A stretch of DNA of 64,000 nucleotides from Oscillospiraceae bacterium (GTDB lineage Bacteria; Bacillota; Clostridia; Oscillospirales; Ruminococcaceae), in NCBI GenBank assembly GCA_021199855.1, contig JAJQHD010000057.1, forward strand, positions 186,001 through 250,000. The letters are read 5' to 3'. Shown here one piece after another: positions 42,666-51,635 of this stretch. Each line of letters starts with the position of its first letter. The first letter of the stretch is position 1. The notes under the pieces are model-generated. The model made no database searches and was not told the origin of the DNA. It saw only the letters and a program-made list of their open reading frames with translations. The translations under genes and the position numbers were made by a program.

Positions 42666-44246
42666 ATGTGTTCGATAATGGGTTACTGTAAAAGCGGTGT
42701 CTCTTTTTCGGAGTTTAAAAAAGGTTTTGACAAAACAATTTCCCGTGGACCCGATGATTCAAGAATCTTAGATACCGGCTCAGGATTTCTAGGCTTCCAT
42801 CGTCTTGCCATCATGGGCTTGACGCCTGAAGGAATGCAACCTTTCGAGCTTGACGGCTCCGCAGTTGTCTGCAATGGCGAGCTCTATGGCTTCGAGAAGC
42901 TTAAAGACGAGCTGATAGATAAAGGCTACAAGTTCAAGAGCGGCTCTGACTGCGAGATAATCCTGCCGCTGTATTTCGAGTATGGAACTGATATGTTCAG
43001 TAAACTCGACGCCGAGTTTGCGATGGTTCTCTTTGATGGCAGGACAAAAGAGTTCATCGCCGCAAGAGACCCGATTGGAATCCGACCGCTCTATTACGGC
43101 TATGACCGTGATGATAAGATAGTATTTGCAAGTGAACCGAAAAATCTCGTGCACATATGCGAAAGAGTCATGCCCTTCCCGCCAGGGTGCTACTACAAGG
43201 CAGGGGAGTTCATCAGCTACTGCGAGATATCCAAGCCTCAATGTGTGATTAAGGCAAGCCTCGATGAGGTCTGCTCTAACATCCACGACAAATTAACAAA
43301 GGGGATCAAGAAGAGGCTTGTAGCAGATGCGAAAGTGGGCTTCCTCCTGTCGGGAGGGCTTGACTCGTCACTCGTCTGTGCCGTTGCTCAGAGGTATTCG
43401 GATAAGCCAATTCGCACCTTTGCCATCGGCATGAGTGAGGACGCCATCGACCTCAAATACGCAAAGCAGGTCGCCAATTATATCCACAGCGACCACACGG
43501 AAGTTATCATCAATAAAGAGATTGTTCTCAGCTCTCTTGAGACGGTTATCGAGATGCTTGGCACCTACGACATAACCACAATCCGCGCGAGCATGGGCAT
43601 GTACCTTCTCTGCAAGTGGATTCACGAGAATACCGACATCCGTGTTCTTCTCACCGGCGAGATTTCTGACGAGCTTTTCGGCTACAAATACACCGATTTC
43701 GCTCCCGACGCCGAAGCATTCCAGAAGGAAGCCGAGAAGCGTGTTCACGAACTCCATATGTATGATGTTTTAAGAGCCGACCGTTGCATTTCGGTAAACT
43801 CTCTTGAAGCAAGAGTCCCGTTCGGAGACCTCGACTTCGTTAAGTACGTCATGGCGGTTGACCCGGAAATGAAACTCAACACTTACGGCAAGGGCAAGTA
43901 CCTTCTCCGCCACGCCTTCGAGGGCGATTATCTCCCGCACGACATTCTCTATCGTGAAAAAGCCGCCTTTTCCGACGCCGTCGGTCACTCGATGGTCGAC
44001 TATCTGAAGGAATATGCCGAAGAGACCTATTCGGATGAAGAGTTTGAAGCTCTCAGCGCCAAATACACATTTGCAAAGCCATTCACGAAAGAATCGCTTC
44101 TCTACCGTGAAATCTTTGAGAAGTACTACCCCGGCAATGCCGAAATGGTCGTAGACTTCTGGATGCCGAACAAGTCCTGGGAAGGTTGCAACGTCAACGA
44201 CCCCTCCGCAAGAGTTCTCTCGAACTATGGTGCCAGCGGCGAATAA
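42666..44246 (+). CDS. asnB: Asparagine synthase, glutamine-hydrolysing
   Basis: 526 residues from the ATG at 42666; this start is chosen because Cys2 must be the N-terminal nucleophile of the glutaminase domain (M-C-S-I-M-G), and an AGGAGAG site is 8 nt upstream. N-terminal class II glutaminase (about residues 2-190), then the synthetase domain with the SGGLDSS pyrophosphate loop near residue 237. It converts aspartate and glutamine to asparagine. T-box upstream indicates induction when tRNA-Asn is uncharged. Confidence 0.94.
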   Translation: MCSIMGYCKSGVSFSEFKKGFDKTISRGPDDSRILDTGSGFLGFHRLAIMGLTPEGMQPFELDGSAVVCNGELYGFEKLKDELIDKGYKFKSGSDCEIILPLYFEYGTDMFSKLDAEFAMVLFDGRTKEFIAARDPIGIRPLYYGYDRDDKIVFASEPKNLVHICERVMPFPPGCYYKAGEFISYCEISKPQCVIKASLDEVCSNIHDKLTKGIKKRLVADAKVGFLLSGGLDSSLVCAVAQRYSDKPIRTFAIGMSEDAIDLKYAKQVANYIHSDHTEVIINKEIVLSSLETVIEMLGTYDITTIRASMGMYLLCKWIHENTDIRVLLTGEISDELFGYKYTDFAPDAEAFQKEAEKRVHELHMYDVLRADRCISVNSLEARVPFGDLDFVKYVMAVDPEMKLNTYGKGKYLLRHAFEGDYLPHDILYREKAAFSDAVGHSMVDYLKEYAEETYSDEEFEALSAKYTFAKPFTKESLLYREIFEKYYPGNAEMVVDFWMPNKSWEGCNVNDPSARVLSNYGASGE

Positions 44247-44260
44247 TAAGCAAAAAATAC

Positions 44261-44293
44261 CGGCTCAGTGTGCAATACACCGAACCACTTTTT
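44261..44293. terminator. Imperfect terminator between asnB and the C39 genes
   Basis: GGCTCAGTGT pairs imperfectly (two mismatches) with ACACCGAACC, followed by ACTTTTTTA on the plus strand; probably used by asnB. Confidence 0.5.
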
Positions 44294-45120
44294 TATTCGT
44301 TGTAGTAAACAATCATCCCGCCAAGCTCCTCAAATGCTTCCTTGAAGGTGTCCCAGCCCACAGCAGCTGAACTGCCGGTACTTGGGTCCCTGTACATTAT
44401 GTTACTAAGTTCATCAAAGCCGTATATGACCACTGCGTGCTCATATGCAGGCCATGTGACCGTCTCACCGGTATCATAGTCGAGTCATTCCTGCCGATAT
44501 TCGATTCCTGCTTCAATGTTGGTTGTGTACCAAGCGATAACCGGGTTGCCGGAGGAAATAATTTCCTTGATGTCTTCAAGAGTGGCACCGGTTTTGCTTA
44601 TTGCACCTGTTTTGAATTGCTCTGCTGTCTCCTTGATAGGATCGTTAAATATGCCGTAAGAATCTTCAAGCCTTGGGTCGCCGACAAATTCCTTTGCCGG
44701 ATTAGCACCATATCTCACACCGTCTTTATCATAGTAGGGAGTCGGACCCTTAGGTAGAGCCTTAACTAATTCTTCCATCGTGACATCAACATCGTAATAC
44801 TTGAGAAGTATGTAAAGTGCCGTGATTTCACAGCCGGTCGGATAGTCAGGATATTGGCTGTATTCAATAACACCGTCGAGACATACATATTCTGTTGTTT
44901 CTCTTTGAGAATCCAAGACGCTGTCAACATACTTCTGCATATCTTCTTCGAGAGCCTCAAGCTCGCTCGTGTCTTCGCTTTCGGTTTCGTCATCTGAAAT
45001 ATCCAACTTATCTTTATGTGCGAAAGCACAAACTCCTGCGATTATCAAAGCAAGAACCATAAATATTGCAAACAGTCGGTCGTATCTTATTCTTCTTTTT
45101 CTTTTCCTTTTCTTCGGCAT
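44293..45120 (-). pseudogene. C39-like (papain-fold) peptidase paralogue, interrupted by TGA
   Basis: From an ATG at 45120 (GAGGGATG ribosome site) the frame has a membrane anchor near the N-terminus, an acidic spacer, and the TGCEITALYILLKYY segment with the candidate catalytic Cys. It stops at TGA 44487-44485, where the neighbouring paralogue has a Trp codon (REWID). Beyond it, the same frame continues for 63 codons through AYEHAVVIYGFD (candidate His) and DPSTGSS to TAA at 44293-44295. The truncated product would lack the His. A single G-to-A change explains it. Confidence 0.8.
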
Positions 45121-45124
45121 TTTT

Positions 45125-45823
45125 TCATCCCTCATAATAAACAATCATCCCGCCGAGCTCCTCAAAAGCTTCCTTGAAGGTGTCCCAACCCATAGCATGG
45201 GAGCTTCCTGTGTTCGGGTCTTTATAGAGGACGTTGTTGTAGTCGTCGAAGCCGTAGATGACGACGGCGTGTTCGTAGGCAGGCCAGCGGACGGTCTCGC
45301 CGGTTTCGTAGTCGATCCATTCTCGGCGGTACTGGATGCCGCCTTCGATGTTGGTCGTGTACCACGCTTCAACTGGGTTGCCGCTTGCAATAATCTCTTT
45401 GATGTCTTCAAGGGTAGCACCTGTTTTGGCGATTGCTCCCGACTTGAACTGCTCGGCGGTTTCTCTTATCGGTTCGTTGAAAACGCCGTAGGAGCTCGAG
45501 TCCCTTGGGTCGCCGACAAACTCTCTTTCCGGGTTCGCTCCATAAAGAACGCCATCAACTTCGTAGGGCACAGGACCCTTCGGCAAGGCTTCGACTATCT
45601 CTTCCATAGTCACGTCAACGCCGTAGTATTGAAGAAGTATGTATAACGAAGCTGATTCGCACCCTGTCGGATAGTCTGGATGTTGATTGTAGTCTATAAC
45701 GTCACTGAGATATATCATATTCTGCGGCTTCGTATTCTCGTAGATGTAAACTCCAACTGCGATAATCACGATAAATATAAATATAATTCTGAGTGGATGT
45801 CTTTTCTTCACTTTTGTTGCCAT
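45125..45823 (-). CDS. C39-like (papain-fold) membrane-anchored peptidase
   Basis: 232 residues from the ATG at 45823, chosen for the GGAG site 9 nt upstream; an ATG at 45838 is in frame but has no ribosome site. One N-terminal membrane helix, then an extracellular Peptidase_C39_2-type domain: TGCESASLYILLQYY (Cys), AYEHAVVIYGFDD (His) and the DPNTGSS segment, with the complete triad pattern. Probably a surface cysteine peptidase or a catalytically related protein. The paralogue at 44293 begins 4 nt downstream. Confidence 0.8.
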   Translation of the reverse strand: MATKVKKRHPLRIIFIFIVIIAVGVYIYENTKPQNMIYLSDVIDYNQHPDYPTGCESASLYILLQYYGVDVTMEEIVEALPKGPVPYEVDGVLYGANPEREFVGDPRDSSSYGVFNEPIRETAEQFKSGAIAKTGATLEDIKEIIASGNPVEAWYTTNIEGGIQYRREWIDYETGETVRWPAYEHAVVIYGFDDYNNVLYKDPNTGSSHAMGWDTFKEAFEELGGMIVYYEG

Positions 45824-45910
45824 TGGCTTCATCTCCATTAATATAATTTTAATGCCGATTTTAGCCTATGTCAACCGTTCAAAGATTAAGATTTCATTAA
45901 GATTTCAAAG

Positions 45911-45935
45911 AAAACGCCCCGCAGTATGCAGGGCG
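45911..45935 (-). terminator. Terminator of the acpS-nnrD-lipoprotein operon
   Basis: On the minus strand CGCCCTGCA-TAC-TGCGGGGCG (45935-45915) followed by TTTT. Confidence 0.8.
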
Positions 45936-45941
45936 CCAGTT

Positions 45942-46538
45942 TTATTCTTCAATAATAATCTCATCAGAATCGGTTGCTTCGTCTTCTGATTCTGAAGTGA
46001 TAAGCTCAAAATCCACAAACGAAATCCGCATGTAGTTCTCGTCGTCGCTTTCTCCAAGCTCCAGAACCATAGGGATTCCGGTTTTACTGAATGTAAGGGA
46101 ATATACGGTGCCGTTCGTCTCGCCGGAGCAGTAGTCGGACTCTTCGCCTTCTGTGACGTCAAGTTCGAGCAGAACAAGCTTGTCAAACGACTTTGTCACA
46201 AGCGACACAACCGACCCGACCGGGAACTTGGAGCTGTCAAAGGAAAAATTCAGCCCTTTGAAGGAAATCGTCGTCTCCTCGCCGTTGACGTCAAATATAA
46301 GTCCACTGACGATAGCAGGGGAGGTGAGCTCAACATTCCACCAGCCATCGCTCCAACGTGTGAGTAGCATCTCATAGATGGTGTCGTCAAAGTCGACTTC
46401 GGCGGTCGCCGTAAATGCAGTCGGAAGCGACTTTTCCTTCGTCGCATCAGGCGACAGCGCACAGCCACTGAGTCCCATTGCCAGAGTTACCACTAAAATT
46501 ATCGCAGTTATTTTTCTTAGAATTTGCCTCAAACTCAA
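45942..46538 (-). CDS. Lipoprotein of unknown function
   Basis: 198 residues with a lipoprotein signal; the lipobox cysteine is in LSGCA near residue 26. The mature part looks mostly beta (FTATAEVDFDDTIYEMLLTRW ends one strand pair) and could be a LolA-like fold, but I do not recognise a family with confidence. An acidic C-terminal tail follows. It abuts nnrD with no gap and ends at a terminator, so it is cotranscribed with acpS and nnrD. Confidence 0.6.
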   Translation of the reverse strand: MSLRQILRKITAIILVVTLAMGLSGCALSPDATKEKSLPTAFTATAEVDFDDTIYEMLLTRWSDGWWNVELTSPAIVSGLIFDVNGEETTISFKGLNFSFDSSKFPVGSVVSLVTKSFDKLVLLELDVTEGEESDYCSGETNGTVYSLTFSKTGIPMVLELGESDDENYMRISFVDFELITSESEDEATDSDEIIIEE

Positions 46539-47537
46539 TCAAGCCCTCTCAAAGTTCTTGAAAAGCTCAGGCAGATAGGAAATAATGTCGCTTGCCAGCA
46601 TCCCGATCCTTGAAAGCCGCTTCGAAACCTCCTCACAGGAAGCTCCCATCGCATAGTTTCCGAGAATAGCGGCAGTCACAGGCAGTTTTCCTTGCGCCGT
46701 GAACGAAGCGATTAAACCTGCCAGCATGTCTCCGCTTCCGCCTTTTGACAGCCCGTTGTTCCCGAACATCGTGACATACGATTCTTTCGGATTCACAATC
46801 AGTGTCGAGCTGGATTTCGAGACAACGGTCACGCCGGAGTCATCAGCAAGCCTTTTCGCAATCTCGTAGCGGTCCTTGATGGCAGTCTTTGTGTCGACCT
46901 GAGCAAGCCTCGAAAGCTCCGCTGGATGCGGTGTCAGGATGACATCTGTCTTTGCTTTTCTAAGCAATTCTATGCGCTTTGAGACAAGGTTTATGCCATC
47001 GGCATCTATAATTATGGGACAATTTGCATTTTCGATAATTTCTTCGAGTACAGCCATAGCGCTGTCTGAAGTTCCAAGCCCACATCCGATAAGCACAGCG
47101 TTTGAAGCGCACAGCAATTCAAGAATCCCCGAAAGCTCATGCTCTGTAGGCTTTATAAATCCGTCCTCGTCCGAATGGCAGGGGAACAGTGTGCACTCCC
47201 TGACGTTTGATGCAAGCGAAATCGCCGACCGTTCAGTCGTGCAGACGCTCATAAGTCCGACTCCCGACCGCAAAGCCGAAAGGGTAGAAATAGCCGACGC
47301 ACCGGGGTATCTGTCAGAGCCGACTACCGAAAGCAGTCGCCCAAAAGTGCCCTTGTGCGAGTTCACAGGACGGCTTCCGATATTCTCTCTCATAAGCGAT
47401 TCAGCGACGTATTTACCCACAACCTGAATATCTCCGCCGTTTGGTTCCAGAACGGCAGAGATGTGGACGTTGTTTTCTTTTGCTAAAAGCTCCGCTTTGT
47501 AAAGAGCTTCCCATGAAATTGTTGAAGTAGTGTTCAT
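46539..47537 (-). CDS. nnrD: ADP-dependent NAD(P)H-hydrate dehydratase
   Basis: 332 residues, carbohydrate-kinase-like fold. LLSVVGSDRYPGAS near residue 70, the ILTPHPAELSRL segment and NNGLSKGGSGDMLAGLIAS with the catalytic Asp are hallmark motifs. It repairs damaged (hydrated) NAD(P)H using ADP or ATP. The epimerase (NnrE) domain of fused forms is absent; only a short helical N-terminus precedes the dehydratase. Three nt after acpS. Confidence 0.9.
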   Translation of the reverse strand: MNTTSTISWEALYKAELLAKENNVHISAVLEPNGGDIQVVGKYVAESLMRENIGSRPVNSHKGTFGRLLSVVGSDRYPGASAISTLSALRSGVGLMSVCTTERSAISLASNVRECTLFPCHSDEDGFIKPTEHELSGILELLCASNAVLIGCGLGTSDSAMAVLEEIIENANCPIIIDADGINLVSKRIELLRKAKTDVILTPHPAELSRLAQVDTKTAIKDRYEIAKRLADDSGVTVVSKSSSTLIVNPKESYVTMFGNNGLSKGGSGDMLAGLIASFTAQGKLPVTAAILGNYAMGASCEEVSKRLSRIGMLASDIISYLPELFKNFERA

Positions 47538-47540
47538 AAT

Positions 47541-47891
47541 TCAGTATGCGATAACAATCGCGGTCGCAACGGTGTCGGTGTGGGTGATGCTGACGGTGAA
47601 TTGTAAGCTACCTGCAATTTCAACCGCATTTCCTGTGAGCTCTATATACGGCGCACCCAGTTCATCACGAAGCACAGAAACTTCTTTTAATTTGAATCCT
47701 CTTATGCCTGTTCCCAAAGACTTTGAGAACGCCTCTTTTGCGGCAAAAGAGGTGGCGATTGTCTGAGGATTCATCTTCTTTTTATAGAACATCGCAATCT
47801 CGCTCTCTGAGAAAATCCTTTCAAGAAATGTGGGAATTTCAATGCTTTTCTCAATGCGCGAGATATCCACGCAGTCAATTCCAACTCTCAT
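47541..47891 (-). CDS. acpS: Holo-[acyl-carrier-protein] synthase
   Basis: 116 residues. VGIDCVDISRIEKSI at the N-terminus holds the metal Asp, and FAAKEAFSKSLGTGI is the second metal/CoA motif. It transfers 4'-phosphopantetheine to apo-ACP. Overlaps the upstream membrane-protein gene by 4 nt, first enzyme gene of this minus-strand operon. Confidence 0.95.
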   Translation of the reverse strand: MRVGIDCVDISRIEKSIEIPTFLERIFSESEIAMFYKKKMNPQTIATSFAAKEAFSKSLGTGIRGFKLKEVSVLRDELGAPYIELTGNAVEIAGSLQFTVSITHTDTVATAIVIAY

Positions 47892-48394
47892 GACAGCCTC
47901 GGAAGATAGATAGAAATCATTTCGAGCGTTTTCTCATCGGGCGTGAAGTAGAGATAAATCTTGCCTGTTTGTGGCTCGTTGAACTCTATAGTATAGACGT
48001 CGCCTTCGTCGCCCTCAACACTGTAGGCAACGGCATCGCCCTGGTCTTTTCTTGAATGATAGAATCCTACTGCGTCTCTCAGCTCAAAACTGCAAAGAGA
48101 CTTTCTCTTCTTTCTGTCGATAATTTTGTCGACGGAGATATTGGTCCCCGCAACGCAGTATTCATACTCAACATTCAGCCTGCCGAGAAGGTAGTAGCCA
48201 AGATATATTATCCCCACAGCCAGCAGTATTCCGAGCGTAAGCCCTACAAGAAAATACACACTGCTGAACAGGTTAATCATCAGAAGCAGTACTGCCAGCC
48301 CTAATACAAACGAAAAAATCGTTATCGCATACTGCTTCATCTTGTCTGATTGTGTAAATGGTCTCTGCACCAACTGCTCTCTTATAGTTTCCAT
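47888..48394 (-). CDS. Small membrane protein of unknown function (DUF6106-like)
   Basis: 168 residues with two adjacent membrane helices (about residues 25-70) and a soluble C-terminal part with alternating beta strands, including VDKIIDRKKRKSLCSFELRDAVG. I believe this resembles a Clostridia family found next to acpS (DUF6106), but this is from memory. The 4-nt overlap with acpS indicates coupling. Confidence 0.5.
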   Translation of the reverse strand: METIREQLVQRPFTQSDKMKQYAITIFSFVLGLAVLLLMINLFSSVYFLVGLTLGILLAVGIIYLGYYLLGRLNVEYEYCVAGTNISVDKIIDRKKRKSLCSFELRDAVGFYHSRKDQGDAVAYSVEGDEGDVYTIEFNEPQTGKIYLYFTPDEKTLEMISIYLPRLS

Positions 48395-48408
48395 AGTTTA
48401 TAGTCCTT

Positions 48409-49137
48409 TCAAATTATGCCGCCATTCACCGAGACGGTTTGTCCTGTGATGAATGAGGCTTCTTCACTTGCTAAAAATGCTATCGATTTTCCAACGTCCG
48501 ATGGAGTTCCAATCCGAAGCAGGGGAGTCTCCTCGCAGAGCTCACTTATCGTCTCGTCCGTGAGTTCTGAGTTCATGTCGGTGTCTATTACTCCCGGGGA
48601 AACGCAGTTCACTCTGATTCCGGATGGTCCCAATTCCTTTGCAAGAGCCTTCGTAAACCCGATAATTCCTGCCTTGCAGGCGGAATACACAACTTCGCAA
48701 CTTGCTCCCACCTCTCCCCACATAGAGGCAATATTTATAATCACGCCGTCATGCCGCTTAATCATATCCGGCACAGCACGCTTCGTGCAAAGCATAGCTC
48801 CCATGAGGTTCACATCGCTCAGGTTCTTAATCTCTTCGTCACTCATATCCTGCAACAGCCCAATATAAGAAACACCGGCATTGTTCACAAGAACCGAAAT
48901 CTCACCTAAAGATGAGTGGATATCAGAAAACATCCTGTCAAGCGCATCTGAATCAGAAATATCAGCCTGAAAAACCTCAGCAATGCCACCCGATTCAGTA
49001 ATATCCCGGCAGACACTTTCTGCGGCTTCGCTATTCAATTTATAATTCACAGCCACTGCATACCCGTGCTTCGCAAGCTCCTTTGACGCCGCCGCACCGA
49101 TTCCACGGGAACCGCCCGTAACAAGAGCTACATTCAT
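48409..49137 (-). CDS. Short-chain dehydrogenase/reductase (FabG-like)
   Basis: 242 residues from the ATG at 49137 (AGAGGTGATC site); the frame is open upstream without a start signal. NAD(P)-binding TGGSRGIG (residues 7-14), NNAG, and the catalytic Ser, Tyr and Lys in IASMW and YSACK are present. Similar to 3-oxoacyl-ACP reductase FabG, but not in a fatty-acid gene cluster, so the substrate is uncertain. ITGQTVSVNGG near the end is typical. Confidence 0.88.
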   Translation of the reverse strand: MNVALVTGGSRGIGAAASKELAKHGYAVAVNYKLNSEAAESVCRDITESGGIAEVFQADISDSDALDRMFSDIHSSLGEISVLVNNAGVSYIGLLQDMSDEEIKNLSDVNLMGAMLCTKRAVPDMIKRHDGVIINIASMWGEVGASCEVVYSACKAGIIGFTKALAKELGPSGIRVNCVSPGVIDTDMNSELTDETISELCEETPLLRIGTPSDVGKSIAFLASEEASFITGQTVSVNGGII

Positions 49138-49218
49138 CCGATCACCTCTAAGTATAATTATAACGCATTCGTTCTCAGTTTGCAAGTATGAAAAACGGCG
49201 CAAACTGCGCCGCACAAA

Positions 49219-50184
49219 TTATTGCTCTTCAAAATAGTAGATGACCACTGAATATGTGTCCAGGTCAATCCGCCAGTAGGCATAGATAGCTCCGCTACTA
49301 AAATATGGAACCAGGACATCTTCATCAAGAGGAATCGCAACCTCAGCTCTCAGTTCTCCATTGGAATTCTCAGATTTAAGTGCGGCTCTTAAATCATCCT
49401 TTGAATCAAAGTACAGATCATGTGTGAAGTAGTAGACATAGTCCTCGCTGTCCGCAGTGGGAGTAGAGCCCATGTCCCATACATGTTCAAGCGCCATAAC
49501 ACCATCTGTCACCATGAAGTAGGTGTGGAAAGGTCTTCTGCCCTCATAGTCGGGAACATAGTCGTCCCAGGTGCAGTCAACGTGATACCACTTGTCATCG
49601 ACGCACACCATATTCCATGCATGGTCTTCTCCTGCTGATGAGCCGGTGACTATTACAGACTCAACACCCAGCATGTCCATAAATAGCTGAAATGTGGTTG
49701 TGTAACCCATGCATATGGCTTCGCCGTAGATAAGTGCACCATATGGCGTGCTCGATTCAGCCTTTGCTGTGCCGATAAGACTCAGCTCGTCCGAATCATA
49801 GGTTATGTTAGTCGTGATATAGTCATGAGCCGCAAGAATAATCTCGTCGTCACTCATGCCATCTGAGTAAAATACAGAAATCGCATCGACAGCCGCCTGA
49901 TAGACAAGTAAATCATCCTGAGAAAGCGCGCTCGTGTCGCCCGACTTGTAAGCTTCAACAATGGCTGTGTTGTCATAGATTCCTGATTCTTCTTCGGTTT
50001 CAGGCTCTTCCTCTTCCAGGGTAGCTTCTGTCGTGTCCTCTTCAGGAGAGATTTTTTCTTCAGTGGAGTAGGTATACTCAGCCACATCAGTTGTGACATC
50101 TGCAAAAGCGCTTTTTTCTCCGCAGGAGGTGAATATAGACAAAGATATCGCCGAAACGAGTAGTATTGAAATAATCTTTTTCAT
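49219..50184 (-). CDS. Transglutaminase-like lipoprotein
   Basis: 321 residues from an ATG at 50184 (a TTG four codons earlier is possible). Lipobox cysteine in FTSCG, then an acidic Glu/Thr-rich spacer and a transglutaminase-like domain with GEAICMGYTTTFQLFM (Cys), GEDHAWNMVCVDDKWYHVDC (His) and TWDD (Asp), so the triad is complete. Such bacterial proteins are surface cysteine proteases or cross-linkers. It overlaps or abuts the SpoIID-like gene, suggesting an envelope operon. Confidence 0.82.
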   Translation of the reverse strand: MKKIISILLVSAISLSIFTSCGEKSAFADVTTDVAEYTYSTEEKISPEEDTTEATLEEEEPETEEESGIYDNTAIVEAYKSGDTSALSQDDLLVYQAAVDAISVFYSDGMSDDEIILAAHDYITTNITYDSDELSLIGTAKAESSTPYGALIYGEAICMGYTTTFQLFMDMLGVESVIVTGSSAGEDHAWNMVCVDDKWYHVDCTWDDYVPDYEGRRPFHTYFMVTDGVMALEHVWDMGSTPTADSEDYVYYFTHDLYFDSKDDLRAALKSENSNGELRAEVAIPLDEDVLVPYFSSGAIYAYWRIDLDTYSVVIYYFEEQ

Positions 50185-50188
50185 AGTT

Positions 50189-51580
50189 TTATGCAATCGT
50201 TATGCCGGTATAGTAGTGGTGCAGAATCTGATCGAAGCTGTATCCAGCGTATATGACGTAAAGGTTTGCTCCTTCCTGAGACATTCCCACTCCGTGACCG
50301 TAGCCATAGGTGACGAATGTGAATACTCCATTAGAGTAGCTGACTGTAAAGCAGGTCGAGCGGATGCTTAAAATGTAGGTCCTGAACACATATGCAGTAA
50401 GCATTCTCTCTGTACCGGAGACTTTGGCTGTCGTGTGCCCATCAATCGCAATGTTTCCGACATATCCGCCATCGGTATAGGAAAGAATCTGAATCCAGTT
50501 TTCATAGTTGTCCGAAAGAGTGATATTCGTCTTCGATTCAATCTTCTTTTTAAGCTCTTCCACGGTGTAGGTAGTAACTCTTCCGTAGTTGTCGGTATCT
50601 AAAAAGTCATATTCGCTCACAACCGACTGAAGATAAGCTCTTTCGCCGCCCCAGACATTGGCGCTCGAACAGGTGACACCGGCGGTAGCGGCGCAGAATG
50701 AAGCAAGAATATATTCGCCGTCATAGTACATAGCCAATCCGTCAACAGCCTCGACGCACTCGATAATCTTGTCGGGGACGTTAGACTTCAGCGAGACGGA
50801 AGCATATTCTCCCTTAGCCTCATAGTACTTGATGTATGTGTAGACTGCTACCGCCTGAGCCTTGATGGTTTCTTCTTCCATGGACGTGCCGATTTCAGCG
50901 TATGTTACCTGGCATACAATGTCGAAAGCGTTGTCGGTGACATATCTTCCGGAGCTGGAGTCATATACAGTAAGGGTCTCATTTTTGTAGCTCTTGCCGT
51001 TGTTCAAGTTGTCGTTTTCATAGCTATCTGTCGAGCTTACTGAATGCCAAAGGCTGTCGGAAGATTCGCTTCCTGAATCCTCATCCAATTCCGCTTTGTC
51101 GTCCTCATCGATGTCGACATCCTCGTCTTCGTCAACCTCTACGTCTTCCTCAGTAGTTGTAGCCTCAGTAGTAGTGGTAACGGTTGTGGTTGCCGCAGTA
51201 GTAGTCTGAGTTGTGGTTCCTGCAGTAGTGGCAGACGTTTCCGGAGGTGCTGTCGTGGTGACCTTTTCGGTTGTTTCCGTCACGGTTGTCACGGCTGTGA
51301 CTTCGGTCGTGACAGGTGCAAAAATCTCATATGAATCGATTGCCGCCTTTTCGATAGGTGAGTCGTAGTATCTGACGACCTCGGCAACCTCTTCAGCCAG
51401 ACTCTCCGTTTCTGCTTCTGCAATCTCGTCCGACAGTACGGAAGCGGAATCGCTGTCAAAAGTAATGTCGTTCAAAACCGTGCTCTCTGCAAGCACTCTG
51501 ATATAGTTGAGTGCAACAGAATACACAAGTACAAGACTCAAAAGAATTATAACTCGCTTGAGAGTAAATCTTTTCTTCAA
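50189..51580 (-). CDS. SpoIID/LytB domain cell-wall protein with Thr-rich linker
   Basis: 463 residues. An N-terminal membrane anchor, a long linker with Thr runs (about residues 95-145) and an Asp/Glu-rich stretch, then the SpoIID domain: TYAEIG with the candidate catalytic Glu (about residue 235), AQAVAVYTYI, and the C-terminal YGYGHGVGMSQ motif. SpoIID proteins are lytic transglycosylases that cut denuded glycan during engulfment. The linker resembles surface proteins rather than classical sporulation SpoIID, so a vegetative cell-wall role is also possible. Confidence 0.85.
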   Translation of the reverse strand: MKKRFTLKRVIILLSLVLVYSVALNYIRVLAESTVLNDITFDSDSASVLSDEIAEAETESLAEEVAEVVRYYDSPIEKAAIDSYEIFAPVTTEVTAVTTVTETTEKVTTTAPPETSATTAGTTTQTTTAATTTVTTTTEATTTEEDVEVDEDEDVDIDEDDKAELDEDSGSESSDSLWHSVSSTDSYENDNLNNGKSYKNETLTVYDSSSGRYVTDNAFDIVCQVTYAEIGTSMEEETIKAQAVAVYTYIKYYEAKGEYASVSLKSNVPDKIIECVEAVDGLAMYYDGEYILASFCAATAGVTCSSANVWGGERAYLQSVVSEYDFLDTDNYGRVTTYTVEELKKKIESKTNITLSDNYENWIQILSYTDGGYVGNIAIDGHTTAKVSGTERMLTAYVFRTYILSIRSTCFTVSYSNGVFTFVTYGYGHGVGMSQEGANLYVIYAGYSFDQILHHYYTGITIA

Positions 51581-51635
51581 AGCGTCAGCTCCTTTCTATC
51601 AGATTATTGCCAATAATTTCCGTACTTATACAGAA

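Noticed and set aside
44485-44487. TGA read as tryptophan (alternative code)
   Set aside because: TGA ends many intact genes in the window, such as cotJB, cotJC and glgA, so the standard code applies.
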